The notes below the pieces were generated by a model. The model was not told where the DNA came from and searched no databases. It saw only the letters and a list, made by a program, of their open reading frames with translations. This document shows positions 1 to 8,156 of a stretch of DNA of 51,613 nucleotides, piece after piece (position 1 is the stretch's first letter; the number at the start of each line of letters is the position of its first letter). Both the position numbers and the translations under genes were made by a program. Origin of the DNA: Gammaproteobacteria bacterium (GTDB lineage: Bacteria > Pseudomonadota > Gammaproteobacteria > JAJDOJ01); NCBI GenBank assembly GCA_022340215.1, contig JAJDOJ010000222.1:1-51613 (forward strand). The letters are read 5' to 3'.

Positions 1-54
1 CTGGAGCCGGGGGACCAGGTCAGCATTGCTCCGCCGTCGGGGGTGAACAAATAG
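1..54 (+). CDS. C-terminal tail of an unidentified gene cut by the window edge
   Basis: The first 17 codons of this frame stay open to a TAG at 52-54 and read LEPGDQVSIAPPSGVNK. The fragment is too short to assign to a family. It could equally be a chance open frame, because the following DNA is degenerate (see the DUF4010 remnant). It is listed only so that the left edge is described. Confidence 0.2.
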   Translation: MEPGDQVSIAPPSGVNK

Positions 55-159
55 AAGGGGTACGGATCGTCGGAGAGGCCGGAAAACGTGTCATCGGCAG
101 ACTTCCCGCCGACCCGCCTCAGAACCTGGCAGCAGGCGCAAACGTTTACGCCCCTCTCG

Positions 160-874
160 GAATCGAGTTCGTTCGCATACTGCTCTCGGCCATCGAGCCG
201 TACAATCTCTGGCTAATCGTTATCCTGGGATCCCTGATAAGCCTCATCGGCTACATCCTGATCAAGCTCATGGGTAGCGGGATCGGGGTAGGCCTCACGG
301 TCTGGTGGGCGGTCTGATCTCCAGCACCGTCACCACCCTCAGCTTCTCGCGGCGCAGCCAGGAGCGACCTGAGCTCAACCGCAGCTTCAGCGTGGCCATC
401 CTGCTCGCGTCGGCGATGATGTTTCCGCGTCTCCTGATAGAAATGTTCGTGGTCAATCAGCCACTGGCGATGGGCGTCGCTCTTCCCCTCATGCTGATGG
501 GGGCGACTGGATTCGCCATTGCCTTCCTACGCTTCTTCCGTACCCGACATTCGGAGAGCAAGACAGAACCGGTAGAGTTCGACAACCCTTTCATTCTCGC
601 TGAAGCCGTCACTTTCGGTCTGATCTTTGCCGCCATCCTGATGCTCACGCGCACGGCGACGCGCTACCTTGGAGACGCCTGGTTGTTTGTCGTCGCTCTG
701 ATCAGCGGACTTACGGACGCCGCTGGCCATCGCGTTCTCGGTCAGCGACGCGCACCAATCCGAGCGGATTTCGCTGCGGTGGGCAAGCTTTAACCTGGTG
801 GCCCCCTTCGCCGTCATAGGGGGTGTCGGCCTGATCACCAACGTTTACTACGGCTTCGTGCCCGGAATAGGATG
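160..874 (+). pseudogene. DUF4010 (MgtC-associated) membrane protein, twice frameshifted
   Basis: DUF4010 proteins are polytopic inner-membrane proteins often fused to an MgtC-like domain; their role is uncertain. The conserved text is split over three frames. An upstream frame reads LWLIVILGSL and then GSGIGVGLT, and hits a stop near 316. The middle frame from 305 reads GGLISSTVTTLSFSRRS and continues to SGLTDA. A third frame from about 728 reads IAFSVSD and ends NVYYGFVPGIG at a TGA (872-874). One missing base near 300 and one extra base near 722 would restore a continuous C-terminal half. The N-terminal half was not found. Several hydrophobic segments remain readable. The 305-793 stretch alone looks intact, but its last 25 codons lie past the second frameshift. 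I infer a decayed gene; a sequencing error is the alternative. Confidence 0.6.
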
Positions 875-911
875 AACGGTCGTTCCGGAAGGGCGTGGCG
901 GCGTACTCTGC

Positions 912-1790
912 CTAACCGCTCCGGCCGACATCGGGGGTTCGGGAAATCACCCCCGCGAGCCCGAAGTGATCCGAGGGATAAACCTCCGGACATTCGGGTG
1001 CAACAGGCTTAGTGCCGAGCATTCGAATCGACACCGGTTTCCACCCCGCGGTCACGGATCGCAACAGGATTCGGTCGAAGCGTGCCAGCTTGTGCCTCTG
1101 TTTGTGCAACAGGCGCATCCTGTTGCGGGCAGTGTCTACCGTATAGCCGGGGTCGCCTCCGTGTAGCGCCGGCCACAGATCGGTGTAACCAGGCTCGATA
1201 CGTGATTGCTCAGCCCGGTCCCGTGGGTCGAAGTTGAAGTCGCCCATGAGAACGAGGTTCTCGGCTCCATGCAGGCTCGGTAGAATCTGGTCGAGCTGCT
1301 CCAGACGCAGCGGCAAGCTAAGCGGCGAACTCTCAAGGTGCAGCGTTCCGACGCAAAGCGCTCCCGCTCCCAGGGTACCTATCAGAATTTTGCGATCCTT
1401 GCGGCTGGGCAGGTTGCAGAGCACCAGGTCCGTGACCGGCACCCGCGACAGTAACAGTACGCCGTGGGGCTCCAGCGTGTCACCCTCCGCGTCCGAGACA
1501 TGATAGTCACGACGGATCCAATCCTCGGCCAGAATGAGGTCCAGCGTAGCGGGCGTAACCTCCTGAAACCCGATCACGTCCGCACTGCAATCCTGGACCA
1601 GGTGCAGCAGGGCGCGGAGACGCTGCTGGAGTTGTTGCTCGTAGAACCATAAATTGTAGCTCACCAGGGTTAGGCGATCCGCAATCGCGCGACGGGCGAC
1701 GGGTGCGGTTACCCACGAACTGGAGGAAAAATCAAACCGTTGGGGACGCAGGAGCGAAACCCTGGGCTGGCTTTGGGTAGGTTCAGTCAC
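912..1790 (-). CDS. Endonuclease/exonuclease/phosphatase (EEP) family hydrolase
   Basis: The predicted protein of 292 residues has the ordered motifs of the metal-dependent EEP (DNase I/TDP2-like) fold. These are SYNLW near residue 44, GFQEV near 74 (metal-binding Glu), a central HLESS, GDFNFD near 184 (catalytic Asp/Asn), RFDRIL near 238, and PSDHFGL near the C-terminus with the catalytic Asp-His pair. Such enzymes cleave phosphodiester or phosphomonoester bonds in nucleic acids, phospholipids or small molecules. The substrate cannot be read from sequence. The spacing, with FQE followed by a GDFN motif, resembles tyrosyl-DNA-phosphodiesterase-2-like members. No signal peptide is evident, so it is probably cytoplasmic. 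It is monocistronic, faces the DUF4010 remnant, and has no obvious partner gene. Confidence 0.85.
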   Translation of the reverse strand: MTEPTQSQPRVSLLRPQRFDFSSSSWVTAPVARRAIADRLTLVSYNLWFYEQQLQQRLRALLHLVQDCSADVIGFQEVTPATLDLILAEDWIRRDYHVSDAEGDTLEPHGVLLLSRVPVTDLVLCNLPSRKDRKILIGTLGAGALCVGTLHLESSPLSLPLRLEQLDQILPSLHGAENLVLMGDFNFDPRDRAEQSRIEPGYTDLWPALHGGDPGYTVDTARNRMRLLHKQRHKLARFDRILLRSVTAGWKPVSIRMLGTKPVAPECPEVYPSDHFGLAGVISRTPDVGRSG

Positions 1791-2310
1791 GGTTCGTGCC
1801 CGGTGATCAGCGTTCCCGACTGACGATGGCCGGAGCGACGCAGGTCTTCGTATTTCATGGCTGAGTCACGTTATATTTTGGTTAGTCTTACTGACAGCCA
1901 CGGTAGGGGATCTTTATACTCACGCCGCCAAATTCGGCCCCTTCCTCTCGCGTTTACCGCCTCACTTTCTCCGAATCTTGAGGAAAACGGTGACCAGCGA
2001 CGGGGTTTCTCCAGTTTATCGGTGTTGTTACAGGCGATGATCCTGACCGTCCCGCCGTAAGGCACACAGGATTCATGGGGCCCATCCCTGTGACTGACCG
2101 CATCGAGTCAAAGTAGGCCTTTTGCTGTGCCGCAGCACTACGTCGGTTTTGGGTCGTTTACCGACTTTTAGCAACTCCTAATAGTAGCGCCAGCTAAACT
2201 TCTGGATTCGGCAAAAGTCGGCCAAATTCCACCCTACACGAACGACTAGCGAACCGCACGTTGATCTCTGCTTCCAGACATTCTAGTGCTGGCAGCATTC
2301 GGAAATCTGT
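1791..2310. other. 520-bp intergenic stretch with one inverted repeat
   Basis: No convincing gene is seen here; the open frames are short and lack recognisable motifs. The DNA is more AT-rich than the core genes. The only structure noted is a 9-bp perfect inverted repeat, CCGACTTTT at 2161-2169 and AAAAGTCGG at 2213-2221, separated by 43 bases. It could be a remnant end of a mobile element or a weak transcript-end hairpin for the OmpA-like gene, which ends at 2311. Neither idea is supported by a T-run. Confidence 0.4.
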
Positions 2311-3324
2311 TCAGCGCTCCACCAGCTCTACACGCCGATTCAGCGCGCGGCCTTCCTCAGTCTTGTTTGATGCTACAGGAGCAATTAATCCAGCCCCAAT
2401 TGGTACCATGCGATCTCTTGCTATGCCGTGTTTGGAGCTCAACTCGTTCACTACCGCCACGGCTCTTCGTTCTGATAAATCCTCGTTGTATTCGATCGTA
2501 CCCTTGTTGTCAGTATGTCCGACAACATAAACGTCTAATGCCGCGTCATTTTGAAGCGCCTTGGCAATTTCGTTGAGTGTTGGATCGGACTCAGGTTTCA
2601 ATTGATCGCTATCGAAATCAAAGTAGATGCCATATAGTGCAATATGGCCTTTTTGGCCGATCTTCGTCGTCACATCCTCCGCTGTGACAACCTCAAGTGA
2701 AGGTTTGAAATCGGCGACTTCGACTACTTCAAGATGTATCAGAGGATGATTCCGCACGCGTGTCGCCCAATCCTGGTTGATGAATTCTGGGGGCGTGCTG
2801 ATGGCGGAATACACTGAGACATGGTAAAGCGATTCAGGACTTTTAATTTTGCCGTACCAGTAAATTTGATCCTTATAGCCCCGACCACTATACATATGTT
2901 GCGAATAGTCGAAAATAGTAGGTATTTGATTGGATTTTCTCCAAGTAAATACGCTACCAAGGTTCCCAAAACAGTCATCGCCCTTGCAGCTATAGACTTC
3001 TTCAACTTCCCCAATATCATCGAACGCCTTCTGGTAGTTCCGAAGCACAGCGAGCGGTGACAAGTTCGTTGGTCCAACGTACACGATTCTTGTCCGTTTG
3101 CCTTCAACGTTTTCGGAAACGACATCACGCCCCACCGCACCTGTCATAAAGACGCCCTCGTCATAATTGCTCTCGGCGAACCCTATGATCGTGGTATCCG
3201 CAACGCGCGGTATCTTCGGATGATCGTGGCTGCCCGGCATATCGGAGTCTGACCGCGCAATATTGAAATTGAGAAGTATGCTTATAGCAAGCGTGCTTAG
3301 AAGTAAATTCCTGTGAATTCCCAT
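2311..3324 (-). CDS. DUF4892-OmpA envelope protein
   Basis: The 337-residue protein begins with a signal peptide (charged MGIHRN, then a hydrophobic core LLLSTLAISILL, likely cleavage near residue 25). A DUF4892-type region follows at about 30-210, with YVGPTNLSPLAVLRNYQKA typical of that domain. The C-terminal OmpA peptidoglycan-binding domain (about 225-335) has IYFDFDSDQLKPES, VVGHTDNKG, and LSERRAVAVVNEL with the Asp and Arg that bind diaminopimelate. It ends NRRVELVER. It is expected in the periplasm or anchored to the outer membrane, tethering it to peptidoglycan. AGGAG lies just upstream of the ATG, and a TATAAT hexamer sits at 3342-3347 on the coding strand without a good -35 box. The gene is AT-richer than the core and flanked by transposon debris, which suggests acquisition by transfer. 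Its partner is unknown. Confidence 0.85.
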   Translation of the reverse strand: MGIHRNLLLSTLAISILLNFNIARSDSDMPGSHDHPKIPRVADTTIIGFAESNYDEGVFMTGAVGRDVVSENVEGKRTRIVYVGPTNLSPLAVLRNYQKAFDDIGEVEEVYSCKGDDCFGNLGSVFTWRKSNQIPTIFDYSQHMYSGRGYKDQIYWYGKIKSPESLYHVSVYSAISTPPEFINQDWATRVRNHPLIHLEVVEVADFKPSLEVVTAEDVTTKIGQKGHIALYGIYFDFDSDQLKPESDPTLNEIAKALQNDAALDVYVVGHTDNKGTIEYNEDLSERRAVAVVNELSSKHGIARDRMVPIGAGLIAPVASNKTEEGRALNRRVELVER

Positions 3325-3424
3325 ATCGCTTCTCCTGAGTCATTATAGGTATCGTAGTGGATTACTAAAAAGCAACGTTCTAGCTGTCGCTAGTTTAAAA
3401 CACAATAATACATGCCGCAGCAGA

Positions 3425-3992
3425 AATAAGCGGCGTGCCCAGCCCCTGGATATCGTTCTTGCCGGTATCGTCCAGTTCCGTGGTGTCCTGCACCACCTCA
3501 GACCACCGGATGCTGCTCGATCCGTTCCAGAGTGGACTGGTAGTGGGGTGCCAGGACCTTCTGCGCGGTGACCTGCTCGTGGGCCAGCATGTGATCAGCG
3601 GATCGGGTCTCGCCCCAGCCGCCGATGGCCGTTGGCGTGCTGTTGCGGGGCTGACGCTCCAACTGCTCGATCACCGCGCAGGCGCGCCGGTCCCGGCGCT
3701 CGTCGCCCGGATCGACTCCGTGGATCTCCTCTTCGAGTGGGTGGTTCTCGATCGGGTTCCGGTCCGCGCCGACAAGGTCACTCATGCCACTTCCCCCACC
3801 GAACACAAAGGCGCGCAGAGGCGCTTGCGTGCATCCCGCCGCAGCGGGTAGCGCCAGATCCGCTTGATCGCCAGGGGTGCCTGTGGCGGCGGTCGTTGCG
3901 GCCGCGCCAAAGCCGACGGCGCCGATCACGCCGCGATCGGCATGGATCAGATAGCGGATCTGGGCGCCGACCATGGCGCTCTCCTGTGTGAT
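3425..3992 (-). pseudogene. Degenerate DruA-like (DUF4338)/IS4-Tn5-type transposase remnant
   Basis: Read leftward, the first piece (from 3974) is MVGAQIRYLIHADRGVIGAV followed by GFGAAA, the start of a DUF4338/DruA-like domain. After broken sequence comes a Tn5/IS4 transposase DNA-binding segment: DPGDERRDRRACAVIEQL, TAIGGWGETRSADHMLAHEQ, then TLERIEQHPVV (about 3760-3500). A one-base shift and stop at 3498-3500 interrupt it. In another frame the next words are VVQDTTELDDTGKNDIQGLG, down to about 3425. VQDTTELD is the start of the DDE catalytic core, including the first Asp. The rest of the catalytic domain is missing. Fusion of a DruA-like domain to an IS4-family transposase is a known architecture. 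This copy cannot be functional. Confidence 0.7.
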
Positions 3993-4059
3993 TTGGAGAG
4001 TATTCGATCAGATCCGATGGCCTGTGTCCGGGCATAATTTCCGGGGGCGGAGAAGACGG

Positions 4060-4113
4060 TAACGATATGACCTTCTCCGGGGCGGTGAATTTTCGTCGGC
4101 TTGGTTTGGTCAT
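4060..4113 (-). mobile_element. Fragment resembling the start of an IS3/IS66-type orfA
   Basis: A minus-strand frame starting at 4113 reads MTKPSRRKFTAPEKVISL. This looks like the helix-turn-helix start of small transposase subunits, which commonly begin with an RRRKFT(A/P)E-K pattern. The similarity ends after about 18 codons and runs into the DruA-like remnant. A stretch this short could be coincidence. It suggests that a second insertion sequence was once here. Confidence 0.35.
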
Positions 4114-4221
4114 CGTTCCCTCCGTGAGCTAGTACTAACTCCTATCGAGGAAAACTCCAATTCCGACTGAAGCAAGACAGTTTATAGTCTTTCATATACG
4201 GAGCTTACATCGAGCACCGCT

Positions 4222-4266
4222 ATCCGTCGCCTGAAGGCGAGGGGTTTACGGATCCCCTATCGGGGA
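4222..4266 (+). other. Nested hairpins resembling an IS200/IS605-type right end
   Basis: TCGCC-TGAA-GGCGA (4227-4240) forms a small hairpin. It sits inside a wider pairing of ATCCGT (4222-4227) with ACGGAT (4248-4253). A second hairpin, CCCC-TAT-CGGGG, follows at about 4254-4265. The string GGCGAGGGGTTTACGG resembles the subterminal hairpin ends of IS200/IS605 (TnpB-type) elements. No tnpA or tnpB is nearby, so at most this is a solo end. It lies about 70 bases upstream of the kinase-like gene and could instead affect that transcript. Confidence 0.3.
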
Positions 4267-4334
4267 CTCTAAAATGGGACAATGCGTTACCGTAGGTGTG
4301 AGTAAATTTCATCAAATCTCTGTAAGGGTTCCAG

Positions 4335-5117
4335 ATGAGGCATTTCCATGTGATCCCGGGTAGCGCCTCGGAAGGTTTGAGAGAGACGCTCCAAACGCTG
4401 GGAAATTGCCGTTCAATGGCCGACCTCGAGCGCATTCGACCGATGCACGTACACAGGATCGAGCAGCGCAAGGGCAAAGCGGCGATCAGGTTGTCTGTTG
4501 ACGGCACGTCGACATTCGTTAAGGTCTACTGGTCGAAATCTCTTTTACAGAAGCTCAAGGACGGGGCCCGTCGGGTGACCCTGGCGGTCAGGGAAGCGCG
4601 CAACATCCAACTCATTGCCGCCTGCGGGGTGGACACGGCGGAACTGCTCGCTTACGGATACTCCTCATCGTGGTGGGTTCCCAGCCACAGCTATCTGGTC
4701 CTGAAGGAGATCACTCAGGCGGAGACGTTGTGGGAATATGTGAGGCGGACTGGCGATACCGGCGTTGTGGTGGAGACCGCCAAACTGATCTGGAAGATAC
4801 ATCGTTGTGGGCTGGTCCACCGAGACCTGCACAGCAAGAACATCTTACTGAAAACTGTGGGCAGCAATCTGCATCTCGTTGTGATTGACACGCTCGGTGT
4901 TCGGCAGGACTACAGCCAGTTGGAGAGGACCGTGGAACTTGGGCGCTTTCTCAGAAAGCACGGGCGTGTCTGGCTGAGCGAGGAGACAGTGGATCGTTTT
5001 CGCCGCCACTACTATCAACTCGGCGGCGAACCCATTAGACGATATAAGGACTACGATGAGTTTAAATATATTCTCGATAAAGAACTTTCAAAATATAAGC
5101 CCTATCAGGAGGTTTAG
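4335..5117 (+). CDS. WaaP/Kdo-kinase-like sugar kinase
   Basis: The 260-residue protein has a compact eukaryotic-like kinase fold of the lipopolysaccharide kinase group. Lys63 (in FVKVYW) fits the ATP-binding lysine and Glu87 (VREARN) its partner. HRDLHSKNILL at 162-172 is the catalytic loop with Asp164 and Asn169. Asp185 (VVIDTLGVR) takes the place of the DFG aspartate. KdkA and WaaP family members phosphorylate Kdo or heptose in the inner LPS core at the cytoplasmic membrane face. The acceptor here is unknown. There is no signal peptide or membrane segment. It faces the P-loop gene 5226-5912 convergently. Both are AT-richer than the core and lie between transposon remnants, so joint transfer is likely. 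A dedicated protein-kinase role is less likely given the short lobes. Confidence 0.7.
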   Translation: MRHFHVIPGSASEGLRETLQTLGNCRSMADLERIRPMHVHRIEQRKGKAAIRLSVDGTSTFVKVYWSKSLLQKLKDGARRVTLAVREARNIQLIAACGVDTAELLAYGYSSSWWVPSHSYLVLKEITQAETLWEYVRRTGDTGVVVETAKLIWKIHRCGLVHRDLHSKNILLKTVGSNLHLVVIDTLGVRQDYSQLERTVELGRFLRKHGRVWLSEETVDRFRRHYYQLGGEPIRRYKDYDEFKYILDKELSKYKPYQEV

Positions 5118-5225
5118 TTGTCCTCGCAAGTTCTCCGATACGAGGTCGGACGCGAATCGGCGCGAGGGCGGTAGATCTTAGTCGCATCTATTGCGATTGG
5201 TTTCGCAAGGTGGCATGTGGGTTTT

Positions 5226-5912
5226 CTACTCTCTGTAGGCTTCGAGCCGTCTTCGGCATTGCTGCGTAGAGACCAGTTCGGGTTCGTGGTTGTAGTCGAT
5301 CAGGAGGTGGTTACGCGGGGCCATGGTTTCACAGAAATCAATCCAGCTATAAAGTATGCTGAAATAAGGGAAATTCGGTTCGTTCACTGTATTCTTCAAT
5401 GCGAGCAGGCGGAGGAACTCTCGTCGCGGCGCAACGGCTAACGGCCTCCTGAAACAGTTGAGAAGGACCCTGCGGAGCCGATTCCGGATCCTTTTGTAAA
5501 CGGTCTTTCTGTCAGCAAATAAAGAAAGGATCGTCACTCGGTCCGCCAGTTCTACAATATCCAAGCGGTGATCATGCTCGTATCCACCGAAGGTCTTCCG
5601 ACTAAGCGGAATTATCGGCAGTGCATAGTGCAGCACGACCTTTTGGTAGCGACTAATATCTAAGTCTGCCGCGTCCTTGGAGTAGACCGTGGTCCAATCA
5701 GACAGATCGCCAACGTCTATCTTCCGAATCAGCCAAGGGTAATCCCCACGCTCTAACCGTTTGACAAACGTCGATTTACCGACGCAGGACGGACCGGCAA
5801 CGACCATCAAGTGGTCGATCCTCTGGTCATCTGCGGCGTCGGTCTCTTCGCTTCCTTTGTGGACTGTCGCGTACCCCGCAGAGCGCGGCGAGGAGAAAGT
5901 CTCTATGTTCAC
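5226..5912 (-). CDS. P-loop NTPase/kinase-like protein of unknown substrate
   Basis: This 228-residue protein has one clear motif, a Walker A loop GPSCVGKST at residues 40-48, preceded by the strand HLMVVA as in small-molecule kinases. The region around 125-135 (VTILSLFADRKTVYKRI) fits the strand and helix after the lid in nucleoside or sugar kinases. The basic stretch RIRNRLRRVLLNCFRRP follows. No family name can be given. The ATG at 5912 has no good ribosome-binding site; an internal start at residue 36 (MVVAGPSC) would still keep the P-loop. The gene converges on the WaaP-like kinase, and the two 3' ends are 108 bases apart. The pairing suggests a shared role in glycan or envelope modification, which is inference. 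The upstream DNA (5913-6060) is strongly AT-rich and probably contains the promoter. Confidence 0.6.
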   Translation of the reverse strand: MNIETFSSPRSAGYATVHKGSEETDAADDQRIDHLMVVAGPSCVGKSTFVKRLERGDYPWLIRKIDVGDLSDWTTVYSKDAADLDISRYQKVVLHYALPIIPLSRKTFGGYEHDHRLDIVELADRVTILSLFADRKTVYKRIRNRLRRVLLNCFRRPLAVAPRREFLRLLALKNTVNEPNFPYFSILYSWIDFCETMAPRNHLLIDYNHEPELVSTQQCRRRLEAYRE

Positions 5913-6101
5913 AGTCGATAGGAGTTGAGCAACTATTTGAGCATTGAAATCTATGACTTATCAAAATATTACGAATTCATAACTTTAACTGATACTAGCA
6001 GACTATTCAAAATTCGCTTGCCACGGTGCAGCGCTTACGAAGATCGCTATCGCCCAAATATGAACCTAACCCGTAAATCTCGCCATAGACATAGAAATAG
6101 G

Positions 6102-6640
6102 CCTCTATATGGCGCATAAAGTGAGTGTGAACAACACCTTACAAACCACCAAGAGAGAGGCCTATGGAAACGCAGTGTAAATCGGAACAGCTTGAGTTTC
6201 ACGCACTTGGACGGTGGGAAATCGTTGGCCGTTTTGACGGCGGACGGATCACCTCCGACGGTGGCGGATTGTCGTTGCGCGAGGTCGATACCCGCATCGG
6301 CCCGATACCCCGACTGGCTGATTGCTTTGTGGATTACCGCAACCCGCAAGCGTTGGATCGCCTGCTGGTTGACGTGTTCATCGAGTCGTACCGTTTGCCC
6401 CCACGCGAGATCTGGCCAAGGGCGCCAGTCCGCGCTTTGTGGTGACGAACCTTCCCAGACACCGTGCCGGGGCAAAGCGCCTGTATGAGAAGCTCTATTG
6501 CGCGCGTGGCGACATGGAGAACCGAATCAAGGAGCAGCAACTGGGTTTTTTCGCCGACCGCAGCAGTGCGGCGACGCTGCGGGCAAACCAGCTGCGCCTG
6601 TACTTTGCATCATTCGCCCAGGAACCGGACCCTGCTCGGC
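6102..6640 (+). mobile_element. IS1380-family element with a large internal deletion
   Basis: The open frame from 6164 begins METQCKSEQLEFHALGR and then VVGRFDGG-like text, GRITSDGGGLSLRE and PIPRLADCFVDYR, the usual N-terminus of IS1380 transposases. At about 6410 it jumps. In a different frame it reads ASPRFVVTNLP, AKRLYEKLYCARGDMENRIK, EQQLGFFADRSSAATLRANQ and LRLYFASFAQ, which is C-terminal transposase sequence. The central catalytic region is absent, and the join is frameshifted. The probable left end is near 6102 (CCTCTATATGGCGCATAAA). No matching right end was found before glk. The element is inactive. Confidence 0.75.
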
Positions 6641-6957
6641 GGATTGCACGACGACGGCCCCGAACCGAAAGGGGGAGATCCTGCCGGTCAGAAGAAAAAC
6701 GCGAACGGCACGAATCGGGATTTCGGCGAGAACGGAGTCGTTTTCGCCCGGGAGGTGCACTACCATCGCAATCTTAAGTCCGACCGCGTCCCGCCGGCTA
6801 TCGACACGGTCGGCAATTATTGGTTGACCGGGGAGTTCAGAGTTCAGGGACATCAGCCGCGCAGACAACGTCATCGGCAAGTTGACGGTTCAGTATTCAC
6901 CGCGCGCATCACGCTTTCACGAACTTGCTGCAAATTCGAACAAAGGGGGGCGGAACC
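6641..6957. other. Non-coding debris between the IS1380 remnant and glk
   Basis: After the IS1380 similarity stops near 6640, none of the overlapping open frames on either strand has a recognisable motif or a start site with a ribosome-binding site. The stretch probably combines flanking DNA and the glk leader. AAAGGGGGGCGGAACC immediately precedes the glk ATG and supplies its ribosome-binding site. Confidence 0.4.
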
Positions 6958-7959
6958 ATGATCCTTGCGGGAGATATCGGCGGCACGAAGACCGTCCTGG
7001 CCCTGTGGCACAAAAAGGAGGATATTGCCGGCGGAATGCTGCATGAGATCCGGTACGAGAGCGGCAGATACAGCTCCCTCGAAGCTATCATAGAGGAGTA
7101 TCTGCGCAAAACCCACGCACAGCCCGTGGCCGCCTGCTTTGGCGTGGCCGGTCCGGTGAAGAACCGACGTGCGGAGACCACAAACCTGCCGTGGTTCATC
7201 AGTGCCGATGTCATTGGCGGTTCCTTCGATATTCCCGATGTGTACCTGCTAAACGACCTGGAATCCATCGCCACGGCCGTTCCTCACCTCGAGAAAGATG
7301 ACGTCCGCACGCTCAACCAGGGCACTCCGACCCCCGAAGGAAATATGGCGGTGATCGCCCCGGGCACCGGTCTGGGAATCGCGTTCCTTGTCTGGACCGG
7401 CGATCGATATCTGGCCTGCCCCAGCGAGGGCGGACATGCCTCGTTCTCCCCGCGAAACCTGCAGCAGACGGAGCTGTTAACATTCCTGCAGCGCCGCTAT
7501 GGCCATGTCAGTTTCGAGCGCATATGCTCGGGCAGCCAACTGCCGAACATCTACGATTTCTTCAAGGAACAACGAAGCCTTGCGGAGCCGGACTGGTTGC
7601 GGGAAGACCTGGAACGGGCCACGGATCGGACCCCGGTCATCGTCCAGGCGGCTCTCGAGCAGAAATCAAAGCTCTGCGAAGCGACTCTGGACATGTTTGT
7701 CCATGTCCTGGGAACGGTGATCGGCAACATGGCCGTCACGCTCCTGCCCGGCGGCGGGATCTATCTCGGCGGTGGGATCCCGCCACGCATACTCGAGCGT
7801 CTCGAGCAGCCCGATTTTCTCAGCGCCATTGCCGACAAGGGCCGTTTCTCCTCCCTGGTCTCCGGAATGCCGGTGCACGTGATCCTGAATCCCAAGGCGG
7901 GGTTGTATGGGGCCGCCTGGTACGGACTCGAGGCGCTGAAACGGACGGGTCGAGGCTAA
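6958..7959 (+). CDS. glk: Glucokinase
   Basis: Glucokinase phosphorylates glucose to glucose-6-phosphate with ATP in the cytoplasm. The 333-residue product starts MILAGDIGGTKTVLALW, with the phosphate-1 motif DIGGTK at 6-11. It contains CFGVAGPV, a LNDLESIA segment (catalytic Asp with the preceding Asn), IAPGTGLGIAFL, EGGHASFSPR, and LLPGGGIYLGGGIPPR. All are diagnostic of the bacterial Glk family, as opposed to ROK kinases. The ATG at 6958 was chosen because it gives the canonical N-terminus and follows a purine-rich GGGGGGCGG; an earlier in-frame GTG-type start is not needed. The gene converges on galU. The two enzymes bracket the glucose to UDP-glucose route, with phosphoglucomutase missing from the window. 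Confidence 0.93.
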   Translation: MILAGDIGGTKTVLALWHKKEDIAGGMLHEIRYESGRYSSLEAIIEEYLRKTHAQPVAACFGVAGPVKNRRAETTNLPWFISADVIGGSFDIPDVYLLNDLESIATAVPHLEKDDVRTLNQGTPTPEGNMAVIAPGTGLGIAFLVWTGDRYLACPSEGGHASFSPRNLQQTELLTFLQRRYGHVSFERICSGSQLPNIYDFFKEQRSLAEPDWLREDLERATDRTPVIVQAALEQKSKLCEATLDMFVHVLGTVIGNMAVTLLPGGGIYLGGGIPPRILERLEQPDFLSAIADKGRFSSLVSGMPVHVILNPKAGLYGAAWYGLEALKRTGRG

Positions 7960-8156
7960 CAACCCGGCGACACAGCGGGAAGTGATCGATTCCCGCGCGC
8001 GAAGGGCAAAAAGCGGGGGGCAGAGGATCGGTATTTCATACTGATAACCCAGGCAACGGCATCGGATAGCGTCCCGCCCGGCATCGCTATCGTAGTGCTC
8101 AGACGGGTAAACATCGGGGCGACCGCTCCCCGGTATCGGGCCTGCCGGACTTTCGC

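Noticed and set aside
2161-2221. Inverted repeat considered as an integron attC site
   Set aside because: It lacks the GTTRRRY and RYYYAAC core boxes and there is no integrase or cassette array.
8065-8091. GATAGCG/CGCTATC considered as a glk/galU bidirectional terminator
   Set aside because: No T-run follows on either strand, so it is mentioned only as a possible stem.
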